The position numbers and the translations under genes were made by a program. The notes beneath the pieces are model-generated. The model was not told the DNA's origin. It worked only from the letters and a program-made list of their open reading frames with translations, and made no database searches. DNA of 64,000 nucleotides from Lysinibacillus antri (GTDB lineage: Bacteria; Bacillota; Bacilli; Bacillales_A; Planococcaceae), in assembly GCF_003977595.1 (NCBI RefSeq), contig NZ_RYYR01000003.1, forward strand, positions 62,001 through 126,000, read 5' to 3'. Positions 10,522-19,742 of the stretch are shown piece after piece (the first letter of the stretch is position 1; every line of letters starts with the position of its first letter).

Positions 10522-11682
10522 TTAGCCTACAAGTTTCACTATTTTTTCGGCACCGTCTGCCATTGAGTCTGCTGCGACAATATTTAGACCAGATTCATTT
10601 AATAATTCTTTCCCTCTTTCAACGTTCGTTCCTTCTAAACGTACGACAAGAGGTACTTCTAACCCAATTTGTTTTGCTGCTGCAATAACACCTTCAGCAA
10701 TAACGTCACATTTCATAATTCCTCCGAAAATGTTGACAAAGATCCCTTTTACTTGTGGGTCAGATAAAATAATTTTAAACGCTTCTGTTACTTTCTCTGT
10801 TGTTGCACCGCCCCCAACGTCTAGGAAGTTTGCAGGTTGTCCACCATAGTAACTAATTGTATCCATCGTTGCCATAGCAAGACCCGCACCGTTTACCATA
10901 CAGCCAATATTTCCATCAAGTGAAATGTAACTTAAGTCATATTTAGACGCTTCAATTTCTTTTGGATCTTCCTCGTCGAAATCTCTTAATTCGACAATAT
11001 CTTTATGACGATATAACGCATTTGAATCAAAATTAAATTTCGCATCAAGAGCCATTACTTCATCATTACCCGTTACTACTAAAGGGTTAATTTCAACAAT
11101 CGAAGCATCCTTTTCAACAAATGCTTGATATAAACCAAGCATTAATTTTGCTGCTTTATTCACTAACTTCGATGGGATATTCATATTAAACGCCATACGA
11201 CGCGCTTGGAATGGTAATAAACCTGTTACAGGATCAATTACTTCTTTAAAGATTTTTTCTGGATTTGTTTCGGCTACCTCTTCAATATCCATACCACCTT
11301 CTTCTGAGCCCATTAACGTCACTCTAGAAGTTGCTCTATCTAAAACAAAGCTTAAGTAATATTCTTTTTTAATATCTGATCCCTCTTCAATATAAAGGCG
11401 TTTTACTTCCTTGCCTTCAGGACCAGTTTGATGTGTTACTAAAATTTTCCCTAGTAATTCTTTCGCGTAAGAACGCACCTCTTCAAGGTTTTTCGCGATT
11501 TTTACGCCTCCTGCTTTACCGCGCCCACCAGCATGAATTTGCGCTTTTACAACCGTCACATTTGAACCAAGTTCCTTTGCGACTTTCACTGCATCCTCTG
11601 GTGAAAAAGCAACTCTTCCATTTGGAACAGCTACACCATATTTTCTCAAGATTTCTTTTCCTTGATATTCATGGATATTCAT
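10522..11682 (-). CDS. sucC: SucC, succinyl-CoA synthetase beta subunit
   Basis: ATP-grasp subunit that binds nucleotide and succinate. Starts [17 protein letters not shown] and shows the nucleotide-binding [14 protein letters not shown], the metal-binding EINPLVVT and the C-terminal [12 protein letters not shown] and [10 protein letters not shown] blocks. 386 residues is the usual length. The ATG has a GGAGGAUUUAUC site. First gene of the sucCD unit. Confidence 0.98.
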   Translation of the reverse strand: MNIHEYQGKEILRKYGVAVPNGRVAFSPEDAVKVAKELGSNVTVVKAQIHAGGRGKAGGVKIAKNLEEVRSYAKELLGKILVTHQTGPEGKEVKRLYIEEGSDIKKEYYLSFVLDRATSRVTLMGSEEGGMDIEEVAETNPEKIFKEVIDPVTGLLPFQARRMAFNMNIPSKLVNKAAKLMLGLYQAFVEKDASIVEINPLVVTGNDEVMALDAKFNFDSNALYRHKDIVELRDFDEEDPKEIEASKYDLSYISLDGNIGCMVNGAGLAMATMDTISYYGGQPANFLDVGGGATTEKVTEAFKIILSDPQVKGIFVNIFGGIMKCDVIAEGVIAAAKQIGLEVPLVVRLEGTNVERGKELLNESGLNIVAADSMADGAEKIVKLVG

Positions 11683-11732
11683 GATAAATCCTCCAATTCT
11701 GCCATTTGGAAATTATTTTATTAACATATTCC

Positions 11733-11761
11733 ATTCTATACAAATTTTCTGACAAAGTCTA
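11733..11761 (-). promoter_or_regulatory. Candidate sigma-A promoter for sucCD
   Basis: On the minus strand TAGACT (11761-11756), 17 bases, TAGAAT (11738-11733), about 50 bases before the sucC start. The spacing is ideal and the minus-10 box good; the minus-35 box matches four of six. Confidence 0.4.
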
Positions 11762-11852
11762 TCATTGTATCAAATGTTCCTTTTTACACCTTTTATTACA
11801 TTTCTCTCTACAACAACCAAAAATACTTAATAAATAATATTGTTATACAATA

Positions 11853-12146
11853 CTATTTTTCAATTTTTTCTGTACTATAACTACGATCCAATCTGTAAAT
11901 AAAGGCAAAGACTTCCGCTACAGCTTGATATAATTCTTCTGGGATCGACTGATTTAAATCTAAATTTCCTAGTAATTCAATTAAATTGTGATCTTCATAA
12001 ATTGGTACATTATGGATTGAAGCTTGTTCTAAGATATTCTCCGCAATTTTCCCTTTTCCCTTTGCCACAACTGTAGGACTATTATTTTGTTGTGGGTTAT
12101 ACGTTAATGCGATTGCTTCTTTTCTCACAAACTTTTTTTCATTCAT
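11853..12146 (-). CDS. ylqH: Stand-alone FlhB C-terminal-domain protein (YlqH family)
   Basis: 97 residues matching only the cytoplasmic C-terminal domain of the flagellar export switch FlhB: AIALTYNP, SPTVVAKGKGKIAENI, NVPIYEDHNLIELLG and SIPEELYQAVAEVFAFIY. No membrane segments. FlhB cleaves itself at NPTH; here the equivalent stretch is NPQQ, so self-cleavage is not expected. The B. subtilis homologue YlqH sits in the same place. Its ATG overlaps the stop of the FliK-like gene upstream by 4 bp. The pairing with a FliK-like protein mirrors the FliK-FlhB substrate-switch pair, but the function is unknown. A weak AU-rich hairpin follows the stop. Confidence 0.85.
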   Translation of the reverse strand: MNEKKFVRKEAIALTYNPQQNNSPTVVAKGKGKIAENILEQASIHNVPIYEDHNLIELLGNLDLNQSIPEELYQAVAEVFAFIYRLDRSYSTEKIEK

Positions 12147-14047
12147 ATACGGAAATCTACTCCACTCTTTTTATTTTGATCCTGATTATGTTTCGATTTT
12201 GCAATGACTGTTTGAGGTATATCCCTTTCGAATTGTTTGAAGAATAGTCCTGAAAGTTGATAATCTTTTTCTAAAAGTCCATCCTTTAAAGTTTGTTTTA
12301 ACGGATTTGCCAAAATTTCAAGATTATTGTGTTCGTTATACACATTAATTGTCACGATGCGATTTTGTACTTGCATATCAATCATCGTTTCATTTAGGTT
12401 TTCCATGTCTAAATAGAATAATATTCGAGCATAGTTTGAATCAATCTTCCCATTCTCTTTCATGCGCCCATTCCATTGAACCGTTGCATCTGTATTTTTT
12501 CCGAAGAAGTGTAAAGGAATTTGCATGACTAATTGATGTTGAACACCATTTTCACCAGAATGGAGCTGCATGCCATTTAAGCGTGATAAAATATGTTCTG
12601 CTCCCTCTCTTACTGTAGAAGAAGTGTTCATGTCTTGGAGTAATGATAAGAGCTGCGGTTTTAATGACTGGATATTTTCTTGAATATTATCTGTCTTCGA
12701 ATGGAATGTCGCTTCATAGCTTAGCCCTAAACTTCTCAAAACTGTTTTTATCGCATGCTCCATCGCTTTACTATCAATTGCAGCTTGAACCTGTCCATCT
12801 GCTTGGCTGATTAAATTTTGAATAAATGGCACTGTTGAGTTATCGGCATTCTTTGCAATGTTCACATGTGTAGCATTTAAACTTGTGATCGCTTCTGGTT
12901 TTAATAGGTATAACAATTGATCTTTCTTAGAATACCCCTGTTGATCGACTTCAAACATCTTTGTTCCTTGTTCTGAGAAAGCTTTTATTAATTGTTCATG
13001 AAACTGTTTCGCAAAGAGGGTAATCGTCGCTTCTGTCTTAGGTAAAGCCTCAAATCGATTCACTAATTGTAAAATTTGTTGTTTTTGTTGTTCACTTAAG
13101 ACAGAATCCTCGTCAACTAAAGTTTTTAATTGTTGAAGCATTCTAGGTAATTCTTCAACATTTGTTGCGGCAATATTTTGCACTACAGCATTTAGTGCAG
13201 GACTAGAAAAGTCAGGATTAGTAGTTGAAGAAACTTTTGCAAAACTTAGTGACATCCAATTTGAAAGTGTCGCATTTTGTGGCAAAATATTTGATTCCTT
13301 TAATAAATTTAATGCCTCTAAACGATTGGAGGCTGTTTCATTCTGATTCATCATTGATTGGATCGCTTTAGATAAGATTGCCCCTCCAACTTCATGTTGA
13401 AATGGCTTTATAATTGATTGTAACGTTTGCACTAAGTTCGTCTTTGCTTCGGGCAGGATTGTAGAATCATTCATAATTAGTTTTGTTAAATTTGAAATTT
13501 CTCCTGCAATTCCATTTGTTTTCGCCCCATATAATAATCCGTGAAATACTTCTTTCGTAAAAGGCATTTTAGCTTCTACCATTTTTTGTATAGCAACTGC
13601 CGCTTCTTGCGTTTGAAATTCTTTTGGCATACTTTTTAAAAGATTCTCTGCTTGAATTAATGTTTCTTTTGTAATAGGTAATTGATTTTTAATAAAATGA
13701 GCTAATAATGTTTGCATTTCTGTGGATTTCGGTAAGTTCATAGATTCCATTAACTGATTGATTTGTGTGAGCATCGGTTGTGTGGGCTGCATAGGTCCTG
13801 ATACTACTTTTATTTCAGCTTGAGGATTAATGGTTGTCACTTGAAAAAAATGCGAATCTCCCGCTTTTAATGGCGTTTCAAGCTTGGCAAACAATTTTTG
13901 ATTTCCTACCTGAATCTCAGCCATCTGATCTGGATATAGCTTTTTTATTGTTCCATGAAAAACCTGGCCTTGTTTTAAACTTAAAGGTTGTTGTGACTGC
14001 ATAGTAGTTTGTTGTAGTTGGATTGGGTTAAAAGATGTGGATGTCAT
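12143..14047 (-). CDS. FliK-like protein (flagellar hook-length-control family)
   Basis: 634 residues, low in Cys and Trp, rich in Gln, Asn and Thr. The N terminus has an SH3/OB-like stretch (GQVFHGTIKKLYPDQMAEIQVG), the middle is helical with little similarity to anything I know, and residues about 490-580 resemble the FliK C-terminal domain (QLVMQIPLHFF, ARILFYLDMENL, DMQVQNRIVTINVY). It occupies the place of B. subtilis ylqG, between rnhB and ylqH, with 4-bp overlaps at both ends. The true fliK should be in the fla/che operon outside this window. The role is unknown; a length-control or export-related role is inference from the fold and the FlhB-like partner. Confidence 0.7.
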   Translation of the reverse strand: MTSTSFNPIQLQQTTMQSQQPLSLKQGQVFHGTIKKLYPDQMAEIQVGNQKLFAKLETPLKAGDSHFFQVTTINPQAEIKVVSGPMQPTQPMLTQINQLMESMNLPKSTEMQTLLAHFIKNQLPITKETLIQAENLLKSMPKEFQTQEAAVAIQKMVEAKMPFTKEVFHGLLYGAKTNGIAGEISNLTKLIMNDSTILPEAKTNLVQTLQSIIKPFQHEVGGAILSKAIQSMMNQNETASNRLEALNLLKESNILPQNATLSNWMSLSFAKVSSTTNPDFSSPALNAVVQNIAATNVEELPRMLQQLKTLVDEDSVLSEQQKQQILQLVNRFEALPKTEATITLFAKQFHEQLIKAFSEQGTKMFEVDQQGYSKKDQLLYLLKPEAITSLNATHVNIAKNADNSTVPFIQNLISQADGQVQAAIDSKAMEHAIKTVLRSLGLSYEATFHSKTDNIQENIQSLKPQLLSLLQDMNTSSTVREGAEHILSRLNGMQLHSGENGVQHQLVMQIPLHFFGKNTDATVQWNGRMKENGKIDSNYARILFYLDMENLNETMIDMQVQNRIVTINVYNEHNNLEILANPLKQTLKDGLLEKDYQLSGLFFKQFERDIPQTVIAKSKHNQDQNKKSGVDFRI

Positions 14048-14832
14048 AGGAGCAATTCCTCCTTACTGAAAACCATAGATTTAATTGGTTCAAAACTTTT
14101 GCGATGTTCAGAAATGGGACCATACTGTTCTAAAGCTTCTAAATGTTGCTTTGTACCATAGCCTGCATTTTGATCAAAACCATACACTGGATATTGCTCA
14201 TGAAGCTGGTCCATGAACTCATCACGGGCACTTTTTGCTAAAATTGACGCGGCTGCAATCGCTAGACTTTTAGCATCCCCTTTAATAATGGATTGTTGTG
14301 GTATAACTATTGGCAATTCTAGTGCGTCTACAATACAAAGGTCTGGACAAGTGTCTAATGCTTCAATGCATTTTTTCATCGATTGTTTTGTTGCTTCTAA
14401 TATGTTTAATCGATCAATTTCTTCCACACCTTGAAAATGAATAGAATAGGCAATTGCATTTTCTTTAATAATTTGTGCATAAGTTTCTCTTGCTTGTCGT
14501 GTTAATTGCTTCGAGTCATTGATCCCAGTAAACACTTCACAATCTTTAGGCAATATTACGGCAGCTGTTACAACTGGCCCTGCTAAAGGTCCACGCCCAG
14601 CCTCGTCAAGCCCTGCTATCAATGCTGATTCAAATGGTAAAAATGAATGATCAAATTGTACTTTCTCATCGTGTTCTTTTTTTATTTTCTGTACTTTTTT
14701 CATTTTATTTTCCCATGTTTTCAGTGCTTTCTGAACTCCAGCTCGTGTATCCTTTTTTAATTCATCCATCCACTCTTCATATTGCATCACTTTATTTAAT
14801 TCATCTGTGATTTCTTTGATTGTTTTAACCAT
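14044..14832 (-). CDS. rnhB: RNase HII
   Basis: Cleaves the RNA strand of RNA-DNA hybrids, mainly single misincorporated ribonucleotides. Catalytic acidic residues lie in GLDEAGRGPLAGPV (DE) and CIVDALELP (D), with the C-terminal GYGTKQHLEAL block that recognises the ribonucleotide junction. The ~70-residue Lys/Glu-rich N-terminal extension is usual for Bacillus RnhB. 262 residues. First of three genes joined by 4-bp overlaps. Confidence 0.96.
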   Translation of the reverse strand: MVKTIKEITDELNKVMQYEEWMDELKKDTRAGVQKALKTWENKMKKVQKIKKEHDEKVQFDHSFLPFESALIAGLDEAGRGPLAGPVVTAAVILPKDCEVFTGINDSKQLTRQARETYAQIIKENAIAYSIHFQGVEEIDRLNILEATKQSMKKCIEALDTCPDLCIVDALELPIVIPQQSIIKGDAKSLAIAAASILAKSARDEFMDQLHEQYPVYGFDQNAGYGTKQHLEALEQYGPISEHRKSFEPIKSMVFSKEELLL

Positions 14833-15227
14833 TTATTACACTTCCCTATTTTCATCTACTCTATATATCGGCTGTTCCTAATGGCATAAAAGGTAAACTT
14901 CATAACAAAGTCATTTTTTATAAATAATTACTGTTCAAAATACGGCTGTCTAATAAGTAACATGCTCTCAATTAGGTAGACAGATGATATAATAAAAAAC
15001 TAATTTTATTATTTTTATTAGTAATTCAAAAAAGTGTTGCGTAGTGCGCGGCTTACAGTGGTAGGCCGCATTTTCTAATTTTAGTTGACTTCCTAAGCGT
15101 TACGCAATTTACTATTCGTTTTCCTGTTGTGGATTTCAATTACAATCAACAAATTTATAACGCAAGAAATAGCTAGTCTTTTGACACTAATGAGTAAACT
15201 TATTTACTTTTTAAACAGTTCCTCTGT
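14833..15227. other. Intergenic region between rnhB and rbgA
   Basis: About 395 AT-rich bases with no open frame I believe. It contains small hairpins (CTGTCTA...TAGACAG around 14946-14983; GCGGC...GCCGC around 15048-15070) but neither has a U-tract that fits a terminator. The rnhB promoter must be here; I find no convincing box pair. Confidence 0.4.
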
Positions 15228-15263
15228 AAAAAAAGAGATACCAAATCGATTTATTGGTATCTC
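15228..15263 (-). terminator. Intrinsic terminator after rbgA
   Basis: Perfect 10-bp stem GAGATACCAA (15235-15244) with TTGGTATCTC (15254-15263); on the minus strand it is followed by seven U (15234-15228). Confidence 0.9.
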
Positions 15264-15269
15264 CCTGCA

Positions 15270-16148
15270 TTAATTTTCAGTGATTGCTTCTTTTTCTAAT
15301 TGTTCATCAACCATATCAAAGGTTAAAGGACCGAAATTTTGCGTTCGTATATCTCGGACAATAATATAGGCCACTTGATCATAGTCAATTTCTCCACCTT
15401 GTCCGTATACTTTTCGTAGTTTTCCAATGTGATCAAAGGTTTCAACAATCTCCTCATGGACAAAAGATAAACCATACCGCTCTTCCATACGATTTGGATA
15501 ATGGATCGAAAGGAAACGCAATCCGTACACCGCTAAGTCTTCCATATTAATGATTGTATCTTTAATTGCTCCCGTTAAAGCTAACTTTAAACCAACTTCC
15601 TGGTCTTCAAATTTTGGCCATAGAATCCCCGGTGTATCAAGTAGTTCTAAATCTTTCCCTACTTTAATCCACTGTTGAGACTTAGTCACACCTGGTGTAT
15701 TTCCTGTCTTCGCAATATTTTTCTTTGCTAATCGATTTATTAATGTTGATTTCCCTACGTTTGGTATCCCAACAATCATGGCACGGATTGCACGAGGTTT
15801 CATCCCACGTGATCTCATACGTTCCCATTTCGGTGCTAAGATTTCTTGTGCCGCTTTTGTAACACGCTGTAGTCCTTTTCCGTCAAGGGAGTTTATCGCA
15901 ACCGCTATTTGCCCTTTATCAGCAAAATATTTCACCCATTTATTTGTTTCAGCGTCATCTGCCATATCTGCTTTATTTAATATTAATAGCCTTGCCTTTT
16001 GGTGAATCACTTCATCGATCATTGGATTTCTTGACGATAAAGGAAGGCGGGCATCGATTAATTCAAAAACAATATCAACTAATTTTAGCTTTTCTGATAC
16101 TTCCCGTCTAGCTTTCGCCATATGTCCCGGAAACCATTGAATTGTCAT
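15270..16148 (-). CDS. rbgA: RbgA (YlqF), GTPase for 50S ribosome assembly
   Basis: Circularly permuted GTPase needed for late 50S maturation. The motif order is G4 (NKAD, residues 58-61), G1 (GIPNVGKST near 126), then G3 (DTPG near 173), which defines the YlqF/YawG family. The N terminus [14 protein letters not shown] carries the family histidine. 292 residues. Monocistronic here, between lepB and its own terminator; in B. subtilis it also lies next to rplS and rnhB. Confidence 0.96.
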   Translation of the reverse strand: MTIQWFPGHMAKARREVSEKLKLVDIVFELIDARLPLSSRNPMIDEVIHQKARLLILNKADMADDAETNKWVKYFADKGQIAVAINSLDGKGLQRVTKAAQEILAPKWERMRSRGMKPRAIRAMIVGIPNVGKSTLINRLAKKNIAKTGNTPGVTKSQQWIKVGKDLELLDTPGILWPKFEDQEVGLKLALTGAIKDTIINMEDLAVYGLRFLSIHYPNRMEERYGLSFVHEEIVETFDHIGKLRKVYGQGGEIDYDQVAYIIVRDIRTQNFGPLTFDMVDEQLEKEAITEN

Positions 16149-16251
16149 ACTACTTGTCCTCCTTGGTGTATATTATGTAAAACGGAAGTGGCTCTCGAAT
16201 GCTCCAAATGAAACTAACAAACACCACACTTCACAACGCTTGTTCTTTAAA

Positions 16252-16282
16252 TAAAGAAAAGGAGATTCTTTAAAACCTCCTT
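16252..16282 (-). terminator. Weak terminator after lepB
   Basis: Minus-strand AAGGAG (16282-16277) and CTCCTT (16264-16259) form a 6-bp stem followed by UUCUUUAUUU. Short stem, reasonable tail, correct place just behind the lepB stop. Confidence 0.45.
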
Positions 16283-16296
16283 AGAAAATTGACATA

Positions 16297-16860
16297 TTAT
16301 TTTACAATCTTCATTTCACTAATCGGCCAGAATACGATACTTGTACTTCCGATAATTTCCTCTTCGCTAACAATACCAATATGGCGACTATCTTTACTAT
16401 AACGACGATTATCCCCCATTACGAATACGTACCCCTCTGGAATTACTTCTAAAGTGGGATCAACATCTTGTAACGTAAAGTCTTGCGTTAACGTACCCTC
16501 TGTTAATTCAGATTTATACTGATCTAAATACGGTTCATCGTATGGTTTCCCGTTAATATATAATTGATCGTCTTTATATTCAACTGTATCACCTGGAAGA
16601 CCGATTACTCGCTTAATATAATCTTTTCCCTCAGGCGCATGAAAAACAACAATATCAAAGCGATCTGGCTCACCAATTGTGTAACCAATTTTATTTACAA
16701 TCATACGATCCCCATCAACTAAAGTTGGCATCATCGAATCGCCATCCACTACAATTGGCGTAAATAAAAAATATCGAATAAGTACGGCAATTGCAAACGC
16801 AATTAGAAGTGCTTTCGTCCATTCCCAAAATTCATTTTTTTCTTTTTTTGTTTGTTCCAC
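16297..16860 (-). CDS. lepB: Type I signal peptidase (SipS/LepB type)
   Basis: Removes signal peptides from secreted proteins at the outer face of the membrane. One membrane segment at residues about 16-34 (TKALLIAFAIAVLIRYFLF); catalytic Ser42 in DGDSMMPTL and Lys83 in YIKRVIGLPGD; the later boxes GYVFVMGDNRRYSKDSRHIG are intact. 187 residues is the short Gram-positive form. The start is GTG at 16860-16858 behind GGGGAGGTTTCTCTC. It lies between rplS and rbgA, as sipS/sipT-like genes do in relatives. Confidence 0.95.
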   Translation of the reverse strand: MEQTKKEKNEFWEWTKALLIAFAIAVLIRYFLFTPIVVDGDSMMPTLVDGDRMIVNKIGYTIGEPDRFDIVVFHAPEGKDYIKRVIGLPGDTVEYKDDQLYINGKPYDEPYLDQYKSELTEGTLTQDFTLQDVDPTLEVIPEGYVFVMGDNRRYSKDSRHIGIVSEEEIIGSTSIVFWPISEMKIVK

Positions 16861-16920
16861 GAGAGAAACCTCCCCATAATCCCCATTTTATTGTAAACTA
16901 ATTCTCTTTGGCAAGTGATA

Positions 16921-17137
16921 AGAAAAGCGCAAGCGCCCTCACTCAGCTCCGAAAGAAACTGGCCGCCAAGAACGCCACATCGGTGCTCCTGCGATTACTC
17001 GTCGCAAAGTGTCTTTGTGGCATTGTCGGCACTTGTACATCCGTGTACTTCGGAAGCTTCCTCCTACGCATACTTGCATGCGTAGGAGGAAGTTGAAGTT
17101 TCGAAAGGGGCTAGGGCGCTGAAGCTAGACATTATTC
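16921..17137 (+). repeat. Dispersed long-hairpin repeat, copy 1
   Basis: A roughly 215-bp GC-richer island between lepB and rplS. Outer arms AGCGCCC (16932-16938) and GGGCGCT (17114-17120) are complementary; inside is a perfect 15-bp inverted repeat (17057-17071 with 17078-17092, CTTCCTCCTACGCAT). It begins AGAAAAGCGCAAGCG, passes through CAGCTCCGA and ends GAAGCTAGACATTATTC. The same framework recurs at 31101-31226, so this is a family member. An 62-codon open frame crosses it but is an accident of the repeat. Confidence 0.75.
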
Positions 17138-17240
17138 TAACTTAAAATTCCACACTTATTCATTAAAGTAAACCTGCTCTATTGTTAGTTTATATCGCTT
17201 TCACTTTTTATATTAATCGTTCTTTCTTGTTAAAATCTGT

Positions 17241-17278
17241 CAAAAAGAAAGGGAGCTTGCCACCCAAGCCCCCTTTCT
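17241..17278 (-). terminator. Intrinsic terminator after rplS
   Basis: 14-bp stem (AGAAAGGGGGCTTG with CAAGCTCCCTTTCT, one G-U) and a 5-base loop; on the minus strand UUUUUG follows. It lies directly behind rplS. Confidence 0.92.
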
Positions 17279-17287
17279 AAAAAAGTA

Positions 17288-17632
17288 TTATCGAATTTCT
17301 TTAATACGAGCTGCTTTACCACGTAGGTTACGTAAGTAGTAAAGTTTCGCACGACGTACTTTACCACGACGTACAACTTCTAAATTAGCGATTTTTGGAG
17401 TGTGTACAGGGAATGTACGTTCAACACCAACGCCATAAGAAATTTTACGAACTGTGAAAGTTTCGCTAATTCCGCCACCACGACGTTTAATAACAACACC
17501 TTCATAAACTTGGATACGCTCACGAGTACCCTCTACAACTTTCACGTGTACCTTTACAGTATCACCAGGACGGAAAGATGGTAGGTCTGAACGAAGTTGT
17601 TCTTTTGTAATTTCTGCAATAATGTTTGACAT
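17288..17632 (-). CDS. rplS: Ribosomal protein L19
   Basis: 50S subunit protein at the 30S interface. Standard 114 residues; the SH3-like core is visible as [28 protein letters not shown] and the basic C terminus as [25 protein letters not shown]. It has its own promoter and a leader that resembles the L19 autoregulatory RNA, and ends at a strong terminator, so it is expressed alone although it follows rimM-trmD. Confidence 0.98.
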   Translation of the reverse strand: MSNIIAEITKEQLRSDLPSFRPGDTVKVHVKVVEGTRERIQVYEGVVIKRRGGGISETFTVRKISYGVGVERTFPVHTPKIANLEVVRRGKVRRAKLYYLRNLRGKAARIKEIR

Positions 17633-17654
17633 AAATTTCTCTCCTCTTAACAGA

Positions 17655-17702
17655 TGCTCTTATAGTCCTATTTGGCTACAGCGGAACACCGTAATATGAG
17701 CA
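17655..17702 (-). promoter_or_regulatory. Probable L19 (rplS) leader RNA
   Basis: Between the rplS promoter and its start codon the minus strand folds with TGCTC (17702-17698) pairing GAGCA (17659-17655), enclosing an ACGGTGTTCCGCTGTAGCC segment. The place, size and closing stem agree with the L19 leader known from Bacilli, where L19 represses its own mRNA. Assignment is from memory of the family, not from a covariance search. Confidence 0.6.
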
Positions 17703-17725
17703 CTTCTCATAGAAGCACAAAATGA

Positions 17726-17755
17726 ATAATACCACAAAGTTATTACTTTTTGCAA
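17726..17755 (-). promoter_or_regulatory. Sigma-A promoter for rplS
   Basis: TTGCAA (17755-17750), 18 bases, TATTAT (17731-17726) on the minus strand, immediately upstream of the leader hairpin and just behind the trmD stop. Confidence 0.65.
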
Positions 17756-17768
17756 GTCGTTCACAGCA

Positions 17769-18497
17769 TTATTTTTCTTGCTTTAAACTTTCGATATATT
17801 TTAATTGTTTATCCGTTAATTCCATATGCTCTAATAAATCCGGTCTTCTTTCAAAAGTACGTTTCAATGACTGTTCTTCACGCCACTGTTCGATTTTTGC
17901 ATGATTACCGGATATCAATACATCAGGCACTGTCATTCCACGGTAATCAAAAGGCCGCGTATAATGGGGATGTTCGAGTAATCCAGTTGAAAATGAATCA
18001 TGGATGTGGGAATCTTCTTGTCCTAATACGCCCGGAATTAGCCTTACAACCGCATCTATAACCGTCATGGCAGGGAGTTCTCCACCTGTTAGTACAAAGT
18101 CACCAATCGATATTTCATCCGTTACAAGATACTCGCGAATTCGTTCATCATATCCTTCATAATGTCCACATAAAAAAATGAGTTCTTCTTCTTTCGAAAG
18201 TTCCTCTGCTTTTTTCTGTGTAAACCGTTCCCCTTGAGGACACATCAAAATAATGCGCGGTTTACGTCCTTCTGTAATGGTTTCAACGGCTTGGAACATT
18301 GGTTCAGGTTTTAATACCATTCCCGCTCCACCACCATACGGATAATCATCTACTTGTTTATGTTTATTATCACTAAATTCTCGAATATCGGAAACATTTA
18401 ATGATACCAATCCTTTATCTTGGGCTTTTCTTAAAATGGAATAACCAAATACGCCTGTAAACATATCTGGAAAAAGACTTAAAACATGAATATTCAT
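17769..18497 (-). CDS. trmD: TrmD, tRNA (guanine37-N1)-methyltransferase
   Basis: Makes m1G37 in tRNA, preventing +1 frameshifting; SPOUT-fold methyltransferase with a trefoil knot. Diagnostic blocks: [53 protein letters not shown] and the C-terminal [10 protein letters not shown]. 242 residues. Its ATG overlaps the rimM stop by one base (TAATG-type junction). Confidence 0.98.
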   Translation of the reverse strand: MNIHVLSLFPDMFTGVFGYSILRKAQDKGLVSLNVSDIREFSDNKHKQVDDYPYGGGAGMVLKPEPMFQAVETITEGRKPRIILMCPQGERFTQKKAEELSKEEELIFLCGHYEGYDERIREYLVTDEISIGDFVLTGGELPAMTVIDAVVRLIPGVLGQEDSHIHDSFSTGLLEHPHYTRPFDYRGMTVPDVLISGNHAKIEQWREEQSLKRTFERRPDLLEHMELTDKQLKYIESLKQEK

Positions 18498-19015
18498 TAC
18501 AATAATCCTTCCATCACGTGAATGATAATTTTCTTATCTTCCACATTAATGTCCTTCACAACATCTTCAATATACGGAATGTAATGTTTTTTACCGTTGC
18601 TCGCCTTTACTTCCCAAACATCATTGGCACCTGTTTCTAAAATTTCTGTAACTGTACCGATGCTTTCCCCTTCTTCTGAGAACACTTCGCAGCCAATAAT
18701 TTCATAATAGTAAAATTCATTTTCTTGTAATTCATCTTCTTCTAATTGATCTTTTGTAACTTTTAATAACCCCTCTTTAAACGGTTCTACTAAGTTGATG
18801 TTATTGTATCCTTCAAAAGTTAATAAGATAAAGTTTTTGTGGCGTCGTGCATTTTCTACAACGACCCAGATTGGTTTTTTGTCGTCCTTTTTAAAAACAG
18901 CTAACTTACTCCCTTTTGCAAAACGAACGTCTTCAAAGTCTGTTGAAGAGAGCACACGCACTTCACCACGAATACCATGTGTATTGACAATTCGACCTAC
19001 ATTAAACCATTCCAT
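18497..19015 (-). CDS. rimM: RimM, 16S rRNA processing protein
   Basis: 30S maturation factor that binds S19 and the 16S 3' domain. Residues 1-90 form the RimM domain ([18 protein letters not shown]); the C-terminal PRC-barrel carries [13 protein letters not shown] and [19 protein letters not shown]. 172 residues. AAAGGTGG precedes the ATG. In B. subtilis ylqD lies between khpA and rimM; here the 100-base gap holds only the khpA terminator, so ylqD is absent. Confidence 0.97.
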   Translation of the reverse strand: MEWFNVGRIVNTHGIRGEVRVLSSTDFEDVRFAKGSKLAVFKKDDKKPIWVVVENARRHKNFILLTFEGYNNINLVEPFKEGLLKVTKDQLEEDELQENEFYYYEIIGCEVFSEEGESIGTVTEILETGANDVWEVKASNGKKHYIPYIEDVVKDINVEDKKIIIHVMEGLL

Positions 19016-19070
19016 ATATAGATTCCACCTTTATTTTCACTTGTGTCGTCATTATCATACTAAAAAGAAT

Positions 19071-19111
19071 ATAAAAAAAGAAGGGTAACCATAGTTTAGG
19101 CACCCTCCTTT
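19071..19111 (-). terminator. Intrinsic terminator after khpA
   Basis: 10-bp stem of AAAGGAGGGT with ACCCTTCTTT (one G-U) on the minus strand, followed by UUUUAUA. It separates rpsP-khpA from rimM-trmD. Confidence 0.85.
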
Positions 19112-19114
19112 TAA

Positions 19115-19348
19115 TTAATCCAATATATCGACGTATGTCTTTTTCTTATGGTGTCCACCAGCAGCTGAATAAACAATTGTACGTATTGCCTTTGCAACAC
19201 GACCTTGCTTACCAATCACTTTCCCTCGATCTTGCGGATGGACAGAAAGCTTATAAACAATTCGACTTGAATTTTCGTCCGTTTCGACACGAACTTCTTC
19301 TGGAAAATCGACTAGTGGTTTTACGATTGTTTCAATCAGCGAATGCAT
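19115..19348 (-). CDS. khpA: KhpA (YlqC), KH-domain RNA-binding protein
   Basis: 77-residue single KH domain with the GxxG loop in GKVIGKQGRVAKAIR. KhpA pairs with KhpB and affects cell elongation and RNA stability in Gram-positive bacteria. It sits right behind rpsP, the conserved position of ylqC, and shares its transcript. The start is ATG at 19348 with GGAGGTGCC upstream. Confidence 0.95.
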   Translation of the reverse strand: MHSLIETIVKPLVDFPEEVRVETDENSSRIVYKLSVHPQDRGKVIGKQGRVAKAIRTIVYSAAGGHHKKKTYVDILD

Positions 19349-19362
19349 AGTGGCACCTCCGA

Positions 19363-19635
19363 TTATTTACTGAATTTTTGGTTGTGGAATTTTTCCATGA
19401 TTCCTTTTTCTGAGAAAAGGTTACGTACTGTATCAGATGGTTTCGCACCATTAGCTAACCATTGAAGAGCTTTCTCTTCATCGATATTTAATGTAGCAGG
19501 TGAAGTTAGTGGGTTGTAAGTACCTACTGTTTCGATTTGACGTCCGTCACGTGGTGAACGAGAGTCAGCTACTACGATACGATAGAAAGGAGATTTTTTA
19601 GCTCCCATACGTTTTAAACGAATTTTAACTGCCAT
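19363..19635 (-). CDS. rpsP: Ribosomal protein S16
   Basis: 30S subunit protein of 90 residues: [20 protein letters not shown], then [11 protein letters not shown] and GTYNPL. I use the ATG at 19635-19633 because GGAGGTGC precedes it and the protein then begins with the universal S16 N terminus; the frame is open 11 codons further upstream without reason. Confidence 0.98.
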   Translation of the reverse strand: MAVKIRLKRMGAKKSPFYRIVVADSRSPRDGRQIETVGTYNPLTSPATLNIDEEKALQWLANGAKPSDTVRNLFSEKGIMEKFHNQKFSK

Positions 19636-19674
19636 GTTTATTTGCACCTCCGAATAAGTTTCACACAAGATAGT

Positions 19675-19703
19675 ATATTATCTTGTTTCTTGTTGTTTGT
19701 AAA
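19675..19703 (-). promoter_or_regulatory. Sigma-A promoter for rpsP-khpA
   Basis: TTTACA (19703-19698), 17 bases, TAATAT (19680-19675) on the minus strand, about 40 bases before the rpsP start. Confidence 0.6.
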
Positions 19704-19742
19704 GTGTTTTTTCTTAACACCTAATAATTTAACATAATTTTT

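Noticed and set aside
16908-17096. 62-codon plus-strand open frame in the lepB-rplS gap
   Set aside because: It runs through the long-hairpin repeat, and its composition is that of the repeat; no ribosome binding site.
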